Source: Hyphomonas sp. (GTDB lineage Bacteria; Pseudomonadota; Alphaproteobacteria; Caulobacterales; Hyphomonadaceae). From it: a stretch of DNA of 7,571 bases. Below the pieces are notes generated by a model. It was not told the DNA's origin, ran no database searches, and worked only from the letters and a program-made list of their open reading frames with translations. A program made the position numbers and the translations under genes. The stretch covers positions 893 to 8,463 of the forward strand of contig DNFL01000302.1 of the NCBI GenBank assembly GCA_003486945.1, written 5' to 3'. Below are positions 1 through 6,681 of this stretch, one piece after another (position 1 is the first letter of the stretch; every line of letters begins with the position of its first letter).

Positions 1-71
1 GCCCCCCCGCCCGCCCCACCGGGGGGGGCGGGGCCCGGCGAGCAGCGCAAGTCCGCCCGCCGCGCTCTGTT
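1..71. other. GC-extreme non-coding block with hairpin
   Basis: This stretch lies just past the stop codon of the DUF885 gene. It is almost entirely G and C, with a C7 run (2-8) and a G8 run (21-28). CCCGCCCC (10-17) is the exact reverse complement of GGGGCGGG (25-32), giving an 8-bp stem with a 7-nt loop. In the DUF885 direction no T tract follows, so it is not a standard intrinsic terminator, although it could slow polymerase. The minus strand reads four or more G tracts separated by single bases, which fits a G-quadruplex motif. Long homopolymers at the very start of the window also raise the possibility of a contig-end or sequencing artefact. No coding region is seen. Confidence 0.5.
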
Positions 72-1931
72 TCAGGTTGCCTGTGCGGCGATCCATGCGT
101 CGACATTCTCCTCAAGGATAGCGAGCGGAACTGCCCCATCCTTTAGCACGATGTCGTGGAACTCGCGAATGTCGAAACCGTCACCGAGCGCCGTCTTCGC
201 GCGCTCGCGCAGCTCGACAATCTTCAGCATGCCGATCTTGTACGCTGTCGCCTGGCCCGGCATCACGATATAGCGGTCGATGGCCTTTTCGCAGTCGCCT
301 TTCGGGTTGGGCGTGTTGTCGAGCAGGTATTGCACTGCCTGCTCGCGCGTCCACTGCTTGTCATGCAGGCCGGTATCGACCACGAGGCGCGCCGCGCGCC
401 AGATTTCCATCGCGAGTCGGCCAAAGTCCGAGTACGGATCAGAATAGTAACCGAGCTCTTTCGGCACGAGCTCCGAATAAAGGCCCCAGCCTTCGGAATA
501 GGCTGTGTATCCTCCAAATTTCCGGAAGCTCGGAATGCTTTCCAGTTCCTGTGCAATCGCGATCTGCATGTGGTGGCCTGGAATGCCTTCATGGAAGGCG
601 AGCGCTTCCAGCTGGTAGGTCGGCATGTCGGCCATCGAATAGAGGTTCGCGTAGTAGATACCCGGCCGGCTGCCATCCGGAGCAGGGCGGGAATAGAATG
701 CCTTGCCGGCGGATTTCTCGCGGAACGGCTCGACCGCTTTCACGATCATGTCGGCCTTCGGGAAGGTATTGAACAGCGAAGGCAAGTCGCCCTTCATCTG
801 CTCGATCGCGGCCACGGCCTCGGCGAGGTATTCCTCACGGCCTTCCGGTGTCTCCGGCTTGTAGAAGCGCGGATCGGTGCGCATGAACTCGAAGAAGTCC
901 TGCAAGCTGCCTTCGAACCCGACCGTGTCCATGATATCGTGCATTTCGGCATGGATGCGCGCCATCTCGTCCAGCCCGATCTGGTGGATTTCATCCGCCG
1001 TCAGATCGGTTGTCGTCATCTGCGCCAGGCGCTGGTTGTAATAGGCGCGCCCGTCCGGCAGCTTCCAGGCCCCGTCATCAGTCGTGGCAACTGCCTGCTG
1101 ACGCTTCAGCTCCTCGATCGCAGCTTCATAGGCAGGCCCGACCGAAGTCTTCAGCGCATCTGCCGCGCGCGAAATCAGGTCTGCCGCTTCTTCCGGCGTG
1201 ATCCGCCCGGCATCGGTCATCGCCGTGACCTTGCCGCGAATATCTTCCATCAGCGGGCTGTCGGTCGCAACGGGTTCGGCATCGCCGAAGGGATAGCCGG
1301 TGATCACGCCCGCCGCATCGGAAAGCACGTAATCGAAGACAAAAGCCGGCGGCAGGATCCCCCGGGCCGCGGCGTCGCTGGAATTGGCCACCTGCTGGCC
1401 GAGATAGGCCGGCACACCGTTCAGGCGCGAGATATAGGCCTCGGCATCCGAAACGCTGGTCACCTTGTGCTGGTTGATCAGGAAGGCCGGGATGCCGGAT
1501 TGCACACCGCCCATCTGATCGAAGACATAGCCATGATGGCGAAAGGGGAAAAAGGCTTCCGAACGCTCCAGCTGGTATTCCGCCAGGCGCCAGGACAGCT
1601 GGGTCTGGGCGTCGAGCTTGCTGAAGTCGAAGCTTGCCCGCATTTCCGCGATGTCGGCGCGCTGAAGCTCCAGCTCTGCCGTCTCGAAGGCATCTGATGG
1701 GTCGTCCCATTCGCCGTACCGGTCCTTGATGCCGAGAAAGGTCTGTCGCATCGGGCTCCGGGCGACGGTTTCGCTGAATTTCTGCTCGAACCAGGCATTC
1801 AGCCGTTGCGACTCGGTCTGAGCGGGTTCTGTAGCAGCTACAACAGTTTCCGGAGCGGAATGCAGGGACGGCAGGACGCAGGCCGCCACCGTTCCCATGA
1901 GGGCGAGGGCAATCGCAGGGCGGATTATCAT
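72..1931 (-). CDS. DUF885 family lipoprotein, putative metallopeptidase
   Basis: A 619-residue predicted lipoprotein of the DUF885 family (PF05960). Residues 1-17 form a short signal peptide with a hydrophobic PAIALALMGTVA core. VAAC at 15-18 fits a lipobox, so Cys18 would be lipidated; residue 19 is Val rather than Asp, which favours outer-membrane sorting. The family signature is HEGIPGHH at 447-454, followed by EGWGLYSE at 480-487 and RAARLVVDTGLH at 512-523. His447, Glu448, His453/454 and Glu480 are likely zinc-site residues, by analogy with HExxH-type peptidases. Substrates of most members are unknown; hydrolysis of peptides at the periplasmic face is inference. The length is normal for the family. 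The start is supported by the signal peptide and by AGGA at 1943-1946, 11 nt upstream. It is transcribed divergently from cckA. The family call is firm; the enzymatic role is not. Confidence 0.92.
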   Translation of the reverse strand: MIIRPAIALALMGTVAACVLPSLHSAPETVVAATEPAQTESQRLNAWFEQKFSETVARSPMRQTFLGIKDRYGEWDDPSDAFETAELELQRADIAEMRASFDFSKLDAQTQLSWRLAEYQLERSEAFFPFRHHGYVFDQMGGVQSGIPAFLINQHKVTSVSDAEAYISRLNGVPAYLGQQVANSSDAAARGILPPAFVFDYVLSDAAGVITGYPFGDAEPVATDSPLMEDIRGKVTAMTDAGRITPEEAADLISRAADALKTSVGPAYEAAIEELKRQQAVATTDDGAWKLPDGRAYYNQRLAQMTTTDLTADEIHQIGLDEMARIHAEMHDIMDTVGFEGSLQDFFEFMRTDPRFYKPETPEGREEYLAEAVAAIEQMKGDLPSLFNTFPKADMIVKAVEPFREKSAGKAFYSRPAPDGSRPGIYYANLYSMADMPTYQLEALAFHEGIPGHHMQIAIAQELESIPSFRKFGGYTAYSEGWGLYSELVPKELGYYSDPYSDFGRLAMEIWRAARLVVDTGLHDKQWTREQAVQYLLDNTPNPKGDCEKAIDRYIVMPGQATAYKIGMLKIVELRERAKTALGDGFDIREFHDIVLKDGAVPLAILEENVDAWIAAQAT

Positions 1932-2108
1932 GATATGCCGAATCCTGTTCTGTTACGGGTATGAATACGGTGGGTCTTAACGCTTTTTTCGGATTCGTTA
2001 ACCTTTGCCGTGCGAGAAAGAAGTAACCAAGAAAATCCCGGGCGCAGCAGCCGCTGCGTCAGGGGATTCGCGCTTCCGGCAGCGGGCCGGGTGAACTGGC
2101 GGTAGAGC
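1932..2108. promoter_or_regulatory. Divergent DUF885/cckA promoter region with GANTC cluster
   Basis: This 177-nt gap must hold the promoters of both divergent genes. It contains three GANTC sequences, at 1940-1944 (GAATC), 1992-1996 (GATTC) and 2065-2069 (GATTC). GANTC is the CcrM methylation site in alphaproteobacteria, where its methylation state can tune cell-cycle promoters. TTAA occurs at 1977-1980 and 1998-2001, the second inside GTTAAC, but the spacing is not the TTAA-N7-TTAA of a full CtrA site. A T6 run lies at 1984-1989. I could not identify a convincing -35/-10 pair for either gene. Methylation control is inferred from motif clustering only. Confidence 0.4.
2041..2090 (+). other. 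Tandem hairpins in presumed cckA leader
   Basis: Two adjacent inverted repeats end 18 nt before the cckA start codon. The first pairs CGCAGC (2043-2048) with GCTGCG (2053-2058) around a 4-nt loop, with a G-T and a G-C pair extending it outward to 2041 and 2060. The second pairs CCGGC (2076-2080) with GCCGG (2086-2090) around a 5-nt loop. If transcription begins upstream of 2041, both would sit in the 5' untranslated region, close to the weak ribosome-binding site. A GANTC site at 2065-2069 lies between them. In DNA this GC-rich, short stems are common by chance, so function is unproven. Confidence 0.3.
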
Positions 2109-4739
2109 ATGAAAAACGACAACGAAGCCCTTGAACTGACCCAGGCGCCGGGCGCGCCGGAAGAGGGCGACATTGCAGCCGGAACCGGCGCTGCTGGCAA
2201 TCGCCGCCGAGTCGATCTGCTGCAGCTCGGCTTCTGGCTTTGCCTCCTGTTGTCGATTGCGGCTGCCAGCGTGTCTCTGGCGCGTCCGCATGCCTCAGGC
2301 GCGACCGGTTCTATACTGCTGATCACGATGGCTTCCGGCGGCCTTGTCTTCCTGTTGTGGACCGTCCGCGGCGCGGGCCGCTTCATCGGCCTTTTCCCCG
2401 AGAAAGGCGCTGCCGCCCGCATCGCCAATGCCGGCGCCCCGCGCTTCCCCTGGATCGAAGCGCTGGACGAGGCCGTGCTGATTACCGATCCCGGCGGCGC
2501 GCCTGTGGCTGCCAACGGCGCGTATGACGAACTTGCCAGCATTGCGCTGATCTCGGCGCGCAGCGAGTCCGGGCCGGTCACGGTTGACCGCCTGTTCGAT
2601 GCAACCCCCGGTCTCGCCGCGCCGGTCTACCGCCTGTCGAAAGCCGCCAAGGCGGGCGCGCCGCGCCGCGAGCTGCTGCCACCGGTTTCAATTGGTCCGG
2701 AACAGGTGCCGGCGCAGTTCGAAGTTTCTGTCTCGCCGTTGCCGCGCGGCCGCGTCCTCTGGCGCATCCGCCGCATCGCCGGCCAGCTCGAAGCCACCGG
2801 CGCCGCCGATCTGAAATCGCTGTATGTTGAAGACGCTCCGATGGGCTTTTTCGCAGCGCGCCCGGATGGCACGATCACTTACGCCAACGCCTACCTGCGC
2901 GAACTGCTCGGCCTGCCGGAGTCGGCGAAGAATATCCGCCTCGACGACATCATGCGTCCGGAATTCGTGAAGCTGCTGAGCCGCGACAAGAAAAGCGGCG
3001 CGCCCGGCCGGGCCGATATCCACCTGCGCGCGCGCAACGGTGTCGAGATGCCGGTTCAGGCCATCACCACATGGTCCGGCAAGGGCGTAGAAGCGCACGG
3101 GCGCACGATCATCCTCGTCAACCAGCAGGTCCTGAACGGGGAAGAGGGGCGCTTCTCGATGCAGGGCGCTTCGCGTCCGCCGCGTCCGGACGGCGACCCG
3201 ATGTTCGATGATGCACCGTTCGGCGCCGTGCGTCTCGACGGTGACAGTGTCGATGGCGCCATCATTCTCGATGCAAACCGCGCACTCCTGGAACTCTCTG
3301 CCGGTCGCTCGACACCCGGCACGCGTTTCTCGGACCTGTTCGTCACCGACAGCGAAGGCGAGGAAGCCCTGGCGCAGGCGCTGGTGCAGGCCGTGGACAA
3401 GCCGGTCGCCCTGCGCATCGCGCGCCCGCCGACCGCGTCAGAGGACAAGGAAGAAACGCCGGTCTTCGCCAACGTGTTTGTCACGCTGAACGCAGCCGGC
3501 CGCCCGTCGGTGGCCTATGTCGTCGATATCTCGGAACACCGCATGCTCGAACAGCGCATGGCGCATGGCGAGAAGATGCAGGCCATTGGCAAGATCGCCG
3601 GCAAGATCGCGCATGAGATCAACAACATGCTGCAGATCACGATGGGCAATGCGGAAATCCTGACCCAGCGCCATCCGGTCGGCGATCCGTCCTTCGACAA
3701 TCTCAAGGCGATCAACGAAGCCACCGTACGCTCGCGCGATCTCGTGCGCAGCCTGCTCGCCTACGCACGCGAGCAGACGTTCAAGCGCGAAGTCTTCAAT
3801 GCCACCGACTTCCTCACGGAATTCTCGATCCTCTTGCGCGGCGTGGTCGACGAGCGCATCACGCTCGATGTCAGCCATGGCCGCGACGTGCCATGGATCC
3901 GGGCCGACAAGAGCCAGCTTGAGACGGCAATCATAAACCTCGTCACCAATGCGCGCGATGCCATGCTGACGCACCGCAATGGCGGCAAGCTGCAGATCCG
4001 CACCAGCCGCGTGACCGCCAGCGACGCGCATGCCCGCGGCTTCGACTATGTCGAACAGGGCGAATACCTGCTGGTCGAAGTCGAGGACAATGGCACCGGT
4101 GTTCCGAAACACCTGCGCAAGACGATCTTCCAACCCTTCTTCACGACCAAGGACAAGGGCTTCGGCACGGGCCTCGGCCTGGCGACAGTGCTCGGCATCA
4201 TCAAACAATCGGGCGGCTATCTCGACATTTCCTCGCATGTCGGCAAAGGCACCACTTTCTACATCTACCTGCCTGCGCTGCCCGCAGCTGAAATTCCTCA
4301 GTCTACGGATCAGATGCCGGCTCAGGCTGCCGAGCATCGCCCGATGGACCTCTCCGGGCGCGGCCGCATCCTGATCATCGAAGACGAAACCGGCGTGCGC
4401 GACATTGCCGTCACGCTGCTGCGCTCGCGTGGCTATGAGGTTGAGGAAGCCATGGACGGCGAGGAGGCTCTCGAAATCCTCACCGAAAAGCCAGGTGAGT
4501 TCGATCTTGTCATTTCCGACGTCGTCATGCCGGGCATGAACGGCCCGACCCTGATCAAGGAAGCGAAAGACAAGCTCGGCAATGCGCGGGTGATCTTCAT
4601 GTCCGGCTATGCCGAACAGGAACTCGCCAAGCAGCTGGACGACCGCGCGGTCTCCTTCCTGCCGAAGCCGTTCTCGGTTCGTCAGCTGTCGGAGCTTGTG
4701 AAGCGTGAGATCGGCTCGCCCCGCAAGGAAGCCGCTTAG
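2109..4739 (+). CDS. cckA: Cell-cycle hybrid histidine kinase CckA
   Basis: An 876-residue membrane hybrid histidine kinase. In the known pathway CckA passes phosphate through ChpT to CtrA and CpdR, and can also act as a phosphatase. Two membrane segments (about 36-57 and 67-87) are flanked by NRRR and RGAGR, placing both ends in the cytoplasm. PAS-like modules lie at about 115-225, 237-340 and 364-475. The DHp helix carries His502 in KIAHEINNML. The ATPase domain has INLVTNARDAM (609-619), VEDNGTGVP (658-666) and GFGTGLGLATVLGI (684-697). The receiver (752-867) has the acidic pocket at 758-760, phospho-acceptor Asp804 in SDVVMPGMNGPTL, SGYAE at 832-836 and Lys853 in FLPKPFS, all typical of CckA. 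The H-box departs from the usual GGIAHDFNNLL. Caulobacter CckA is shorter (about 690 residues). The start is fixed by an in-frame TAG at 2103-2105; the ribosome-binding site (GGCGG, 2098-2102) is weak. A CckA-like paralogue remains possible. Confidence 0.85.
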   Translation: MKNDNEALELTQAPGAPEEGDIAAGTGAAGNRRRVDLLQLGFWLCLLLSIAAASVSLARPHASGATGSILLITMASGGLVFLLWTVRGAGRFIGLFPEKGAAARIANAGAPRFPWIEALDEAVLITDPGGAPVAANGAYDELASIALISARSESGPVTVDRLFDATPGLAAPVYRLSKAAKAGAPRRELLPPVSIGPEQVPAQFEVSVSPLPRGRVLWRIRRIAGQLEATGAADLKSLYVEDAPMGFFAARPDGTITYANAYLRELLGLPESAKNIRLDDIMRPEFVKLLSRDKKSGAPGRADIHLRARNGVEMPVQAITTWSGKGVEAHGRTIILVNQQVLNGEEGRFSMQGASRPPRPDGDPMFDDAPFGAVRLDGDSVDGAIILDANRALLELSAGRSTPGTRFSDLFVTDSEGEEALAQALVQAVDKPVALRIARPPTASEDKEETPVFANVFVTLNAAGRPSVAYVVDISEHRMLEQRMAHGEKMQAIGKIAGKIAHEINNMLQITMGNAEILTQRHPVGDPSFDNLKAINEATVRSRDLVRSLLAYAREQTFKREVFNATDFLTEFSILLRGVVDERITLDVSHGRDVPWIRADKSQLETAIINLVTNARDAMLTHRNGGKLQIRTSRVTASDAHARGFDYVEQGEYLLVEVEDNGTGVPKHLRKTIFQPFFTTKDKGFGTGLGLATVLGIIKQSGGYLDISSHVGKGTTFYIYLPALPAAEIPQSTDQMPAQAAEHRPMDLSGRGRILIIEDETGVRDIAVTLLRSRGYEVEEAMDGEEALEILTEKPGEFDLVISDVVMPGMNGPTLIKEAKDKLGNARVIFMSGYAEQELAKQLDDRAVSFLPKPFSVRQLSELVKREIGSPRKEAA

Positions 4740-5467
4740 CGCGACCAGTGGGCGGCCAGTACGCCCGCAAATTCTTTCGCGCGTTCATGGCAGGCCCAAT
4801 GGCCCGCGCCCCGCGCGACATGCAGCGGCACATTCCAGCGCTTCGAGAAGCGCTCGGCAACGCTGAGATCGACATAGGGGTCAGTCTCGCCCCAGAAGAG
4901 CTGCCCGCGCTTCGGTATGTTGGCGAGATCGTCCACCCACTCGCCGCGAAACCGCAGGCCGACAGCCGAGCGGTAAAGTTTCAGGATCGACTGGCGCATC
5001 GCCAGATCGATATGCGGCACTTCCTCACGCGCCAGCGAAGCGGGCATGCCGCCCGCGATGAGGCCCGTTTCCAGCCGCGCCTTGTTCCGCATGCCGAGCA
5101 TCACCAGTTCGCCCAGCAGCGGCGTTGCCCACATTTGCGCCGTGCGGTGGCCGCGATATTCCGGATCGATCACCGCATTGGTGACGCACCAGCTTGAAAT
5201 CAGCTCCGGGCGCAGCGACACCGCGCGCAGCACCAGCAGCGCCCCCCAGTCATGCCCGACAATATGCACTGGCTCGCCGGCCGCTTCGATCTGGCTGATC
5301 AGCCAGGCGGCGTAGTCATCCTTGGAAGACGCAAAGCCTTTCGGCAGGGGCGAGGCGAAGCCGGGCAGGGAGAGGGCGCGGTAGGAATCCGGTTGCAGGC
5401 CCAGCGCTTCGGTCAGCGGTTGCCAGAGAATTGCCGTGTCCGGCACGCCGTGAACAAACAGGATCAT
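4736..5467 (-). CDS. Alpha/beta hydrolase, epoxide hydrolase/dehalogenase-like
   Basis: A 243-residue alpha/beta-fold hydrolase, probably cytoplasmic because no signal peptide is present. HGVPD at 6-10 is the oxyanion-hole motif. GHDWGA at 71-76 is the nucleophile elbow with Asp73, as in epoxide hydrolases and haloalkane dehalogenases rather than serine esterases. Asp196 (GETDPY) and His223 (GAGHW) complete the triad. The central part (about 105-180) is the likely cap domain, which sets substrate preference; I cannot name the substrate. The protein begins almost at the HG motif, whereas relatives usually have about 25 more residues. An in-frame TGA at 5510-5512 with no start codon between rules out extension. 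The ribosome-binding site GGGGAG (5474-5479) is 6 nt from ATG and lies in a small GGGA-AGC-TCCC inverted repeat (5468-5478). The stop overlaps that of cckA tail-to-tail. It lies 70 nt downstream of the LysR gene and may be co-transcribed with it. Confidence 0.88.
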   Translation of the reverse strand: MILFVHGVPDTAILWQPLTEALGLQPDSYRALSLPGFASPLPKGFASSKDDYAAWLISQIEAAGEPVHIVGHDWGALLVLRAVSLRPELISSWCVTNAVIDPEYRGHRTAQMWATPLLGELVMLGMRNKARLETGLIAGGMPASLAREEVPHIDLAMRQSILKLYRSAVGLRFRGEWVDDLANIPKRGQLFWGETDPYVDLSVAERFSKRWNVPLHVARGAGHWACHERAKEFAGVLAAHWSR

Positions 5468-5537
5468 GGGAAGCTCCCCGCATAGCCTCGCCCTCGATCC
5501 TAGCCCCGCTCAGCCGCGGCGCAAACCCGCACAGGGA

Positions 5538-6425
5538 CTATTCTCCCGCAAATCGCCTTTTTGCCCGCGAAACGCGCCGCCCGAGGAAGTCCATGCAGGC
5601 CCGCACGCGTGGATTGTTGCGCATGTCGGCGTGCGTCAGCAGCCACAGGCCGGTTGCGTGCGGCGTATCCATCAGGTGGTCCAGCGGCATCAGGTCCGGC
5701 AGTTTCGCCGCATAGGCCTTCGGCAGCAGCGCTACGCCGCGCCCCAGCCGGCAGGCTTCGGCAATCGCGATGAAGCTGTCGGCGCGGTACACCTGCCGTT
5801 CCGGCGGCACATGCGCGTCAAACCACCGGCCTGGCGGCGTGTTCAGCATATTCTCACCAACGCCCAGCCAGCTGTGCTGGTCGCGCCGTTTGCCGGGATT
5901 GTTTTCGAGATAGGCCCGGCTGGAATAGACGCCGAACGCGAGATCGCAGATGCGACGTCCGACAAAATTGTCCGGCGGCGAGTCCGACGGGCGCAGCGCC
6001 ACATCCGCTTCCAGCCGGTCGAGGTTCAGCTTGCGATTGGTCACCATCACATCGATGCGCAGCGCCGGGTGCATCTCCTGGAACTCATCGATCATCTCGC
6101 TGACGCCGGAGAGATAGACAGAGTCGGTTGTGGTGACCGACAGGTTCCCGGAAAGTATCGCCGGCTCGGCACTTTTCTGCACGGCGCCGCTCGCCGCCGC
6201 TTCCAATGTGCGTGCAGCAGACAGAATCGGTTGCGCTTCAGGCAGTGCCTGATACTCGCCGCCATTCTTGATGAAGAGCGGAAAGCCAAGGCTCGCCTCC
6301 AGCGCCTTGATGCGCCGTTGCACGGTTGACCGGTCGACGCCCAGCAAGGCGCTGGCTTCCGCGAGCGTCCCGGTTCGGGCGAGCACCGCCACAAAGCGAT
6401 AGTCGTCCCAGTTCTGTACGTGCAT
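5538..6425 (-). CDS. LysR-family transcriptional regulator
   Basis: A 295-residue LysR-type regulator. The N-terminal winged helix-turn-helix spans about residues 4-62: NWDDYRFVAVLARTGTLAEA, then LLGVDRSTVQRRIKALEASLG containing the recognition helix. A linker helix (about 65-88) leads to the effector-binding domain (about 92-283), which ends in the common form TGLWLLTHADMRNNPRVRACMDFL. The inducer is unknown. An in-frame TTG at 6444-6446 would add seven residues. I prefer ATG at 6423-6425 because the purine block AGGGGTGGGG (6431-6440) then sits 5 nt upstream as ribosome-binding site, and MHVQNWDDYRF matches the usual length before the first helix. The downstream hydrolase, 70 nt away on the same strand, is a plausible target. 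LysR regulators usually bind T-N11-A dyads and often control their own promoter; a candidate lies at 6481-6493. Confidence 0.92.
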   Translation of the reverse strand: MHVQNWDDYRFVAVLARTGTLAEASALLGVDRSTVQRRIKALEASLGFPLFIKNGGEYQALPEAQPILSAARTLEAAASGAVQKSAEPAILSGNLSVTTTDSVYLSGVSEMIDEFQEMHPALRIDVMVTNRKLNLDRLEADVALRPSDSPPDNFVGRRICDLAFGVYSSRAYLENNPGKRRDQHSWLGVGENMLNTPPGRWFDAHVPPERQVYRADSFIAIAEACRLGRGVALLPKAYAAKLPDLMPLDHLMDTPHATGLWLLTHADMRNNPRVRACMDFLGRRVSRAKRRFAGE

Positions 6426-6430
6426 TTTTG

Positions 6431-6440
6431 CCCCACCCCT
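6431..6440 (-). promoter_or_regulatory. Ribosome-binding site deciding the LysR start
   Basis: On the minus strand the run AGGGGTGGGG lies 5 nt before ATG (6423-6425). It falls downstream of the alternative TTG start (6444-6446), so it cannot serve that codon. This favours the shorter 295-residue protein. Confidence 0.6.
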
Positions 6441-6465
6441 GTGCAAATCTGCCTACTACGCGACA

Positions 6466-6494
6466 TTGACACACAAGGTGTTGGTTAATTCAAT
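6466..6494 (+). promoter_or_regulatory. Candidate sigma-70-type promoter, plus strand
   Basis: TTGACA at 6466-6471 is a perfect -35 consensus. After a 17-nt spacer, TTCAAT at 6489-6494 matches four of six positions of TATAAT. Transcription would begin near 6500 and run away from the LysR gene, into the structured gap and antisense to the 3' end of the phosphatase gene. No plus-strand gene follows, so the element is either a promoter for a non-coding RNA or a chance match. Confidence 0.3.
6481..6493. promoter_or_regulatory. Candidate LysR-type T-N11-A operator
   Basis: TTGGTTAATTCAA has the T-N11-A form with partial dyad symmetry (TTG at one end, CAA at the other) that LysR-family proteins typically bind. 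It lies about 56 nt upstream of the LysR ATG and overlaps the plus-strand -10 box. This arrangement would allow autoregulation and blocking of a divergent promoter. The motif is short and degenerate, so this rests on position as much as sequence. Confidence 0.3.
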
Positions 6495-6522
6495 AGATCT
6501 TCGAAATGACTTTCAGGCGCCA

Positions 6523-6615
6523 GGTGGGGGAAAATACTCGGCGCTGCGGAAGGAGCAGGCTCGCAGAATGGCGGGCTTTACAGGTTTCTATCGGCGGTCA
6601 CGTGCGTCCCCCACC
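6523..6615. repeat. 9-bp long-range inverted repeat
   Basis: GGTGGGGGA (6523-6531) and TCCCCCACC (6607-6615) are exact reverse complements separated by 75 nt. The enclosed part can form smaller stems, for example CTGCG (6544-6548) with CGCAG (6562-6566). CGGGCT (6572-6577) is also complementary to AGCCCG (6617-6622) just outside the stem, which would make a pseudoknot if both formed. The repeat itself is certain; pairing in RNA is inference. Confidence 0.6.
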
Positions 6616-6631
6616 CAGCCCGTGTCGCTCA

Positions 6632-6681
6632 GAGGAGCGCCTGCAGAGCCGTTGTCCCCATTGGCTCGCCAGGCGCTCCTC
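6632..6681. repeat. Perfect 12-bp inverted repeat (hairpin)
   Basis: GAGGAGCGCCTG (6632-6643) and CAGGCGCTCCTC (6670-6681) are exact reverse complements. Inside, GAGCC (6646-6650) pairs with GGCTC (6663-6667) across a 2x2 internal loop, leaving a 12-nt apical loop. The whole hairpin is 50 nt and is the strongest stem I found in the window. On the plus strand it is followed, after 11 pyrimidine-rich bases, by T6. On the minus strand it lies 82 nt past the phosphatase stop and has no T tract after it. It may be a terminator, an RNA element, or a small dispersed repeat unit. Confidence 0.8.

Noticed and set aside
156..1697. Long plus-strand open frame (513 codons) opposite the DUF885 gene
   Set aside because: It is rich in Arg and His, shows no family motif, and lies wholly antisense to a gene with clear conserved motifs. 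It is a codon-bias shadow in GC-rich DNA.
1977..2001. CtrA binding site upstream of cckA
   Set aside because: TTAA occurs at 1977-1980 and 1998-2001, but they are 17 nt apart rather than 7, and neither has a TTAA-N7-TTAA partner. At best these are isolated half-sites.
3438..4337. Minus-strand open frame (299 codons) opposite the CckA kinase core
   Set aside because: It is antisense to highly conserved kinase motifs, has no recognisable domain, and no ribosome-binding site that I could support.
5468..5537. Terminator between the LysR gene and the hydrolase
   Set aside because: There is only a 4-bp GGGA/TCCC repeat over the hydrolase ribosome-binding site and no T run. Co-transcription seems more likely than termination.
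6632..6681. Transposon or integron attC end
   Set aside because: No flanking target duplication, no transposase, and no GTTRRRY/RYYYAAC core at the stem ends.
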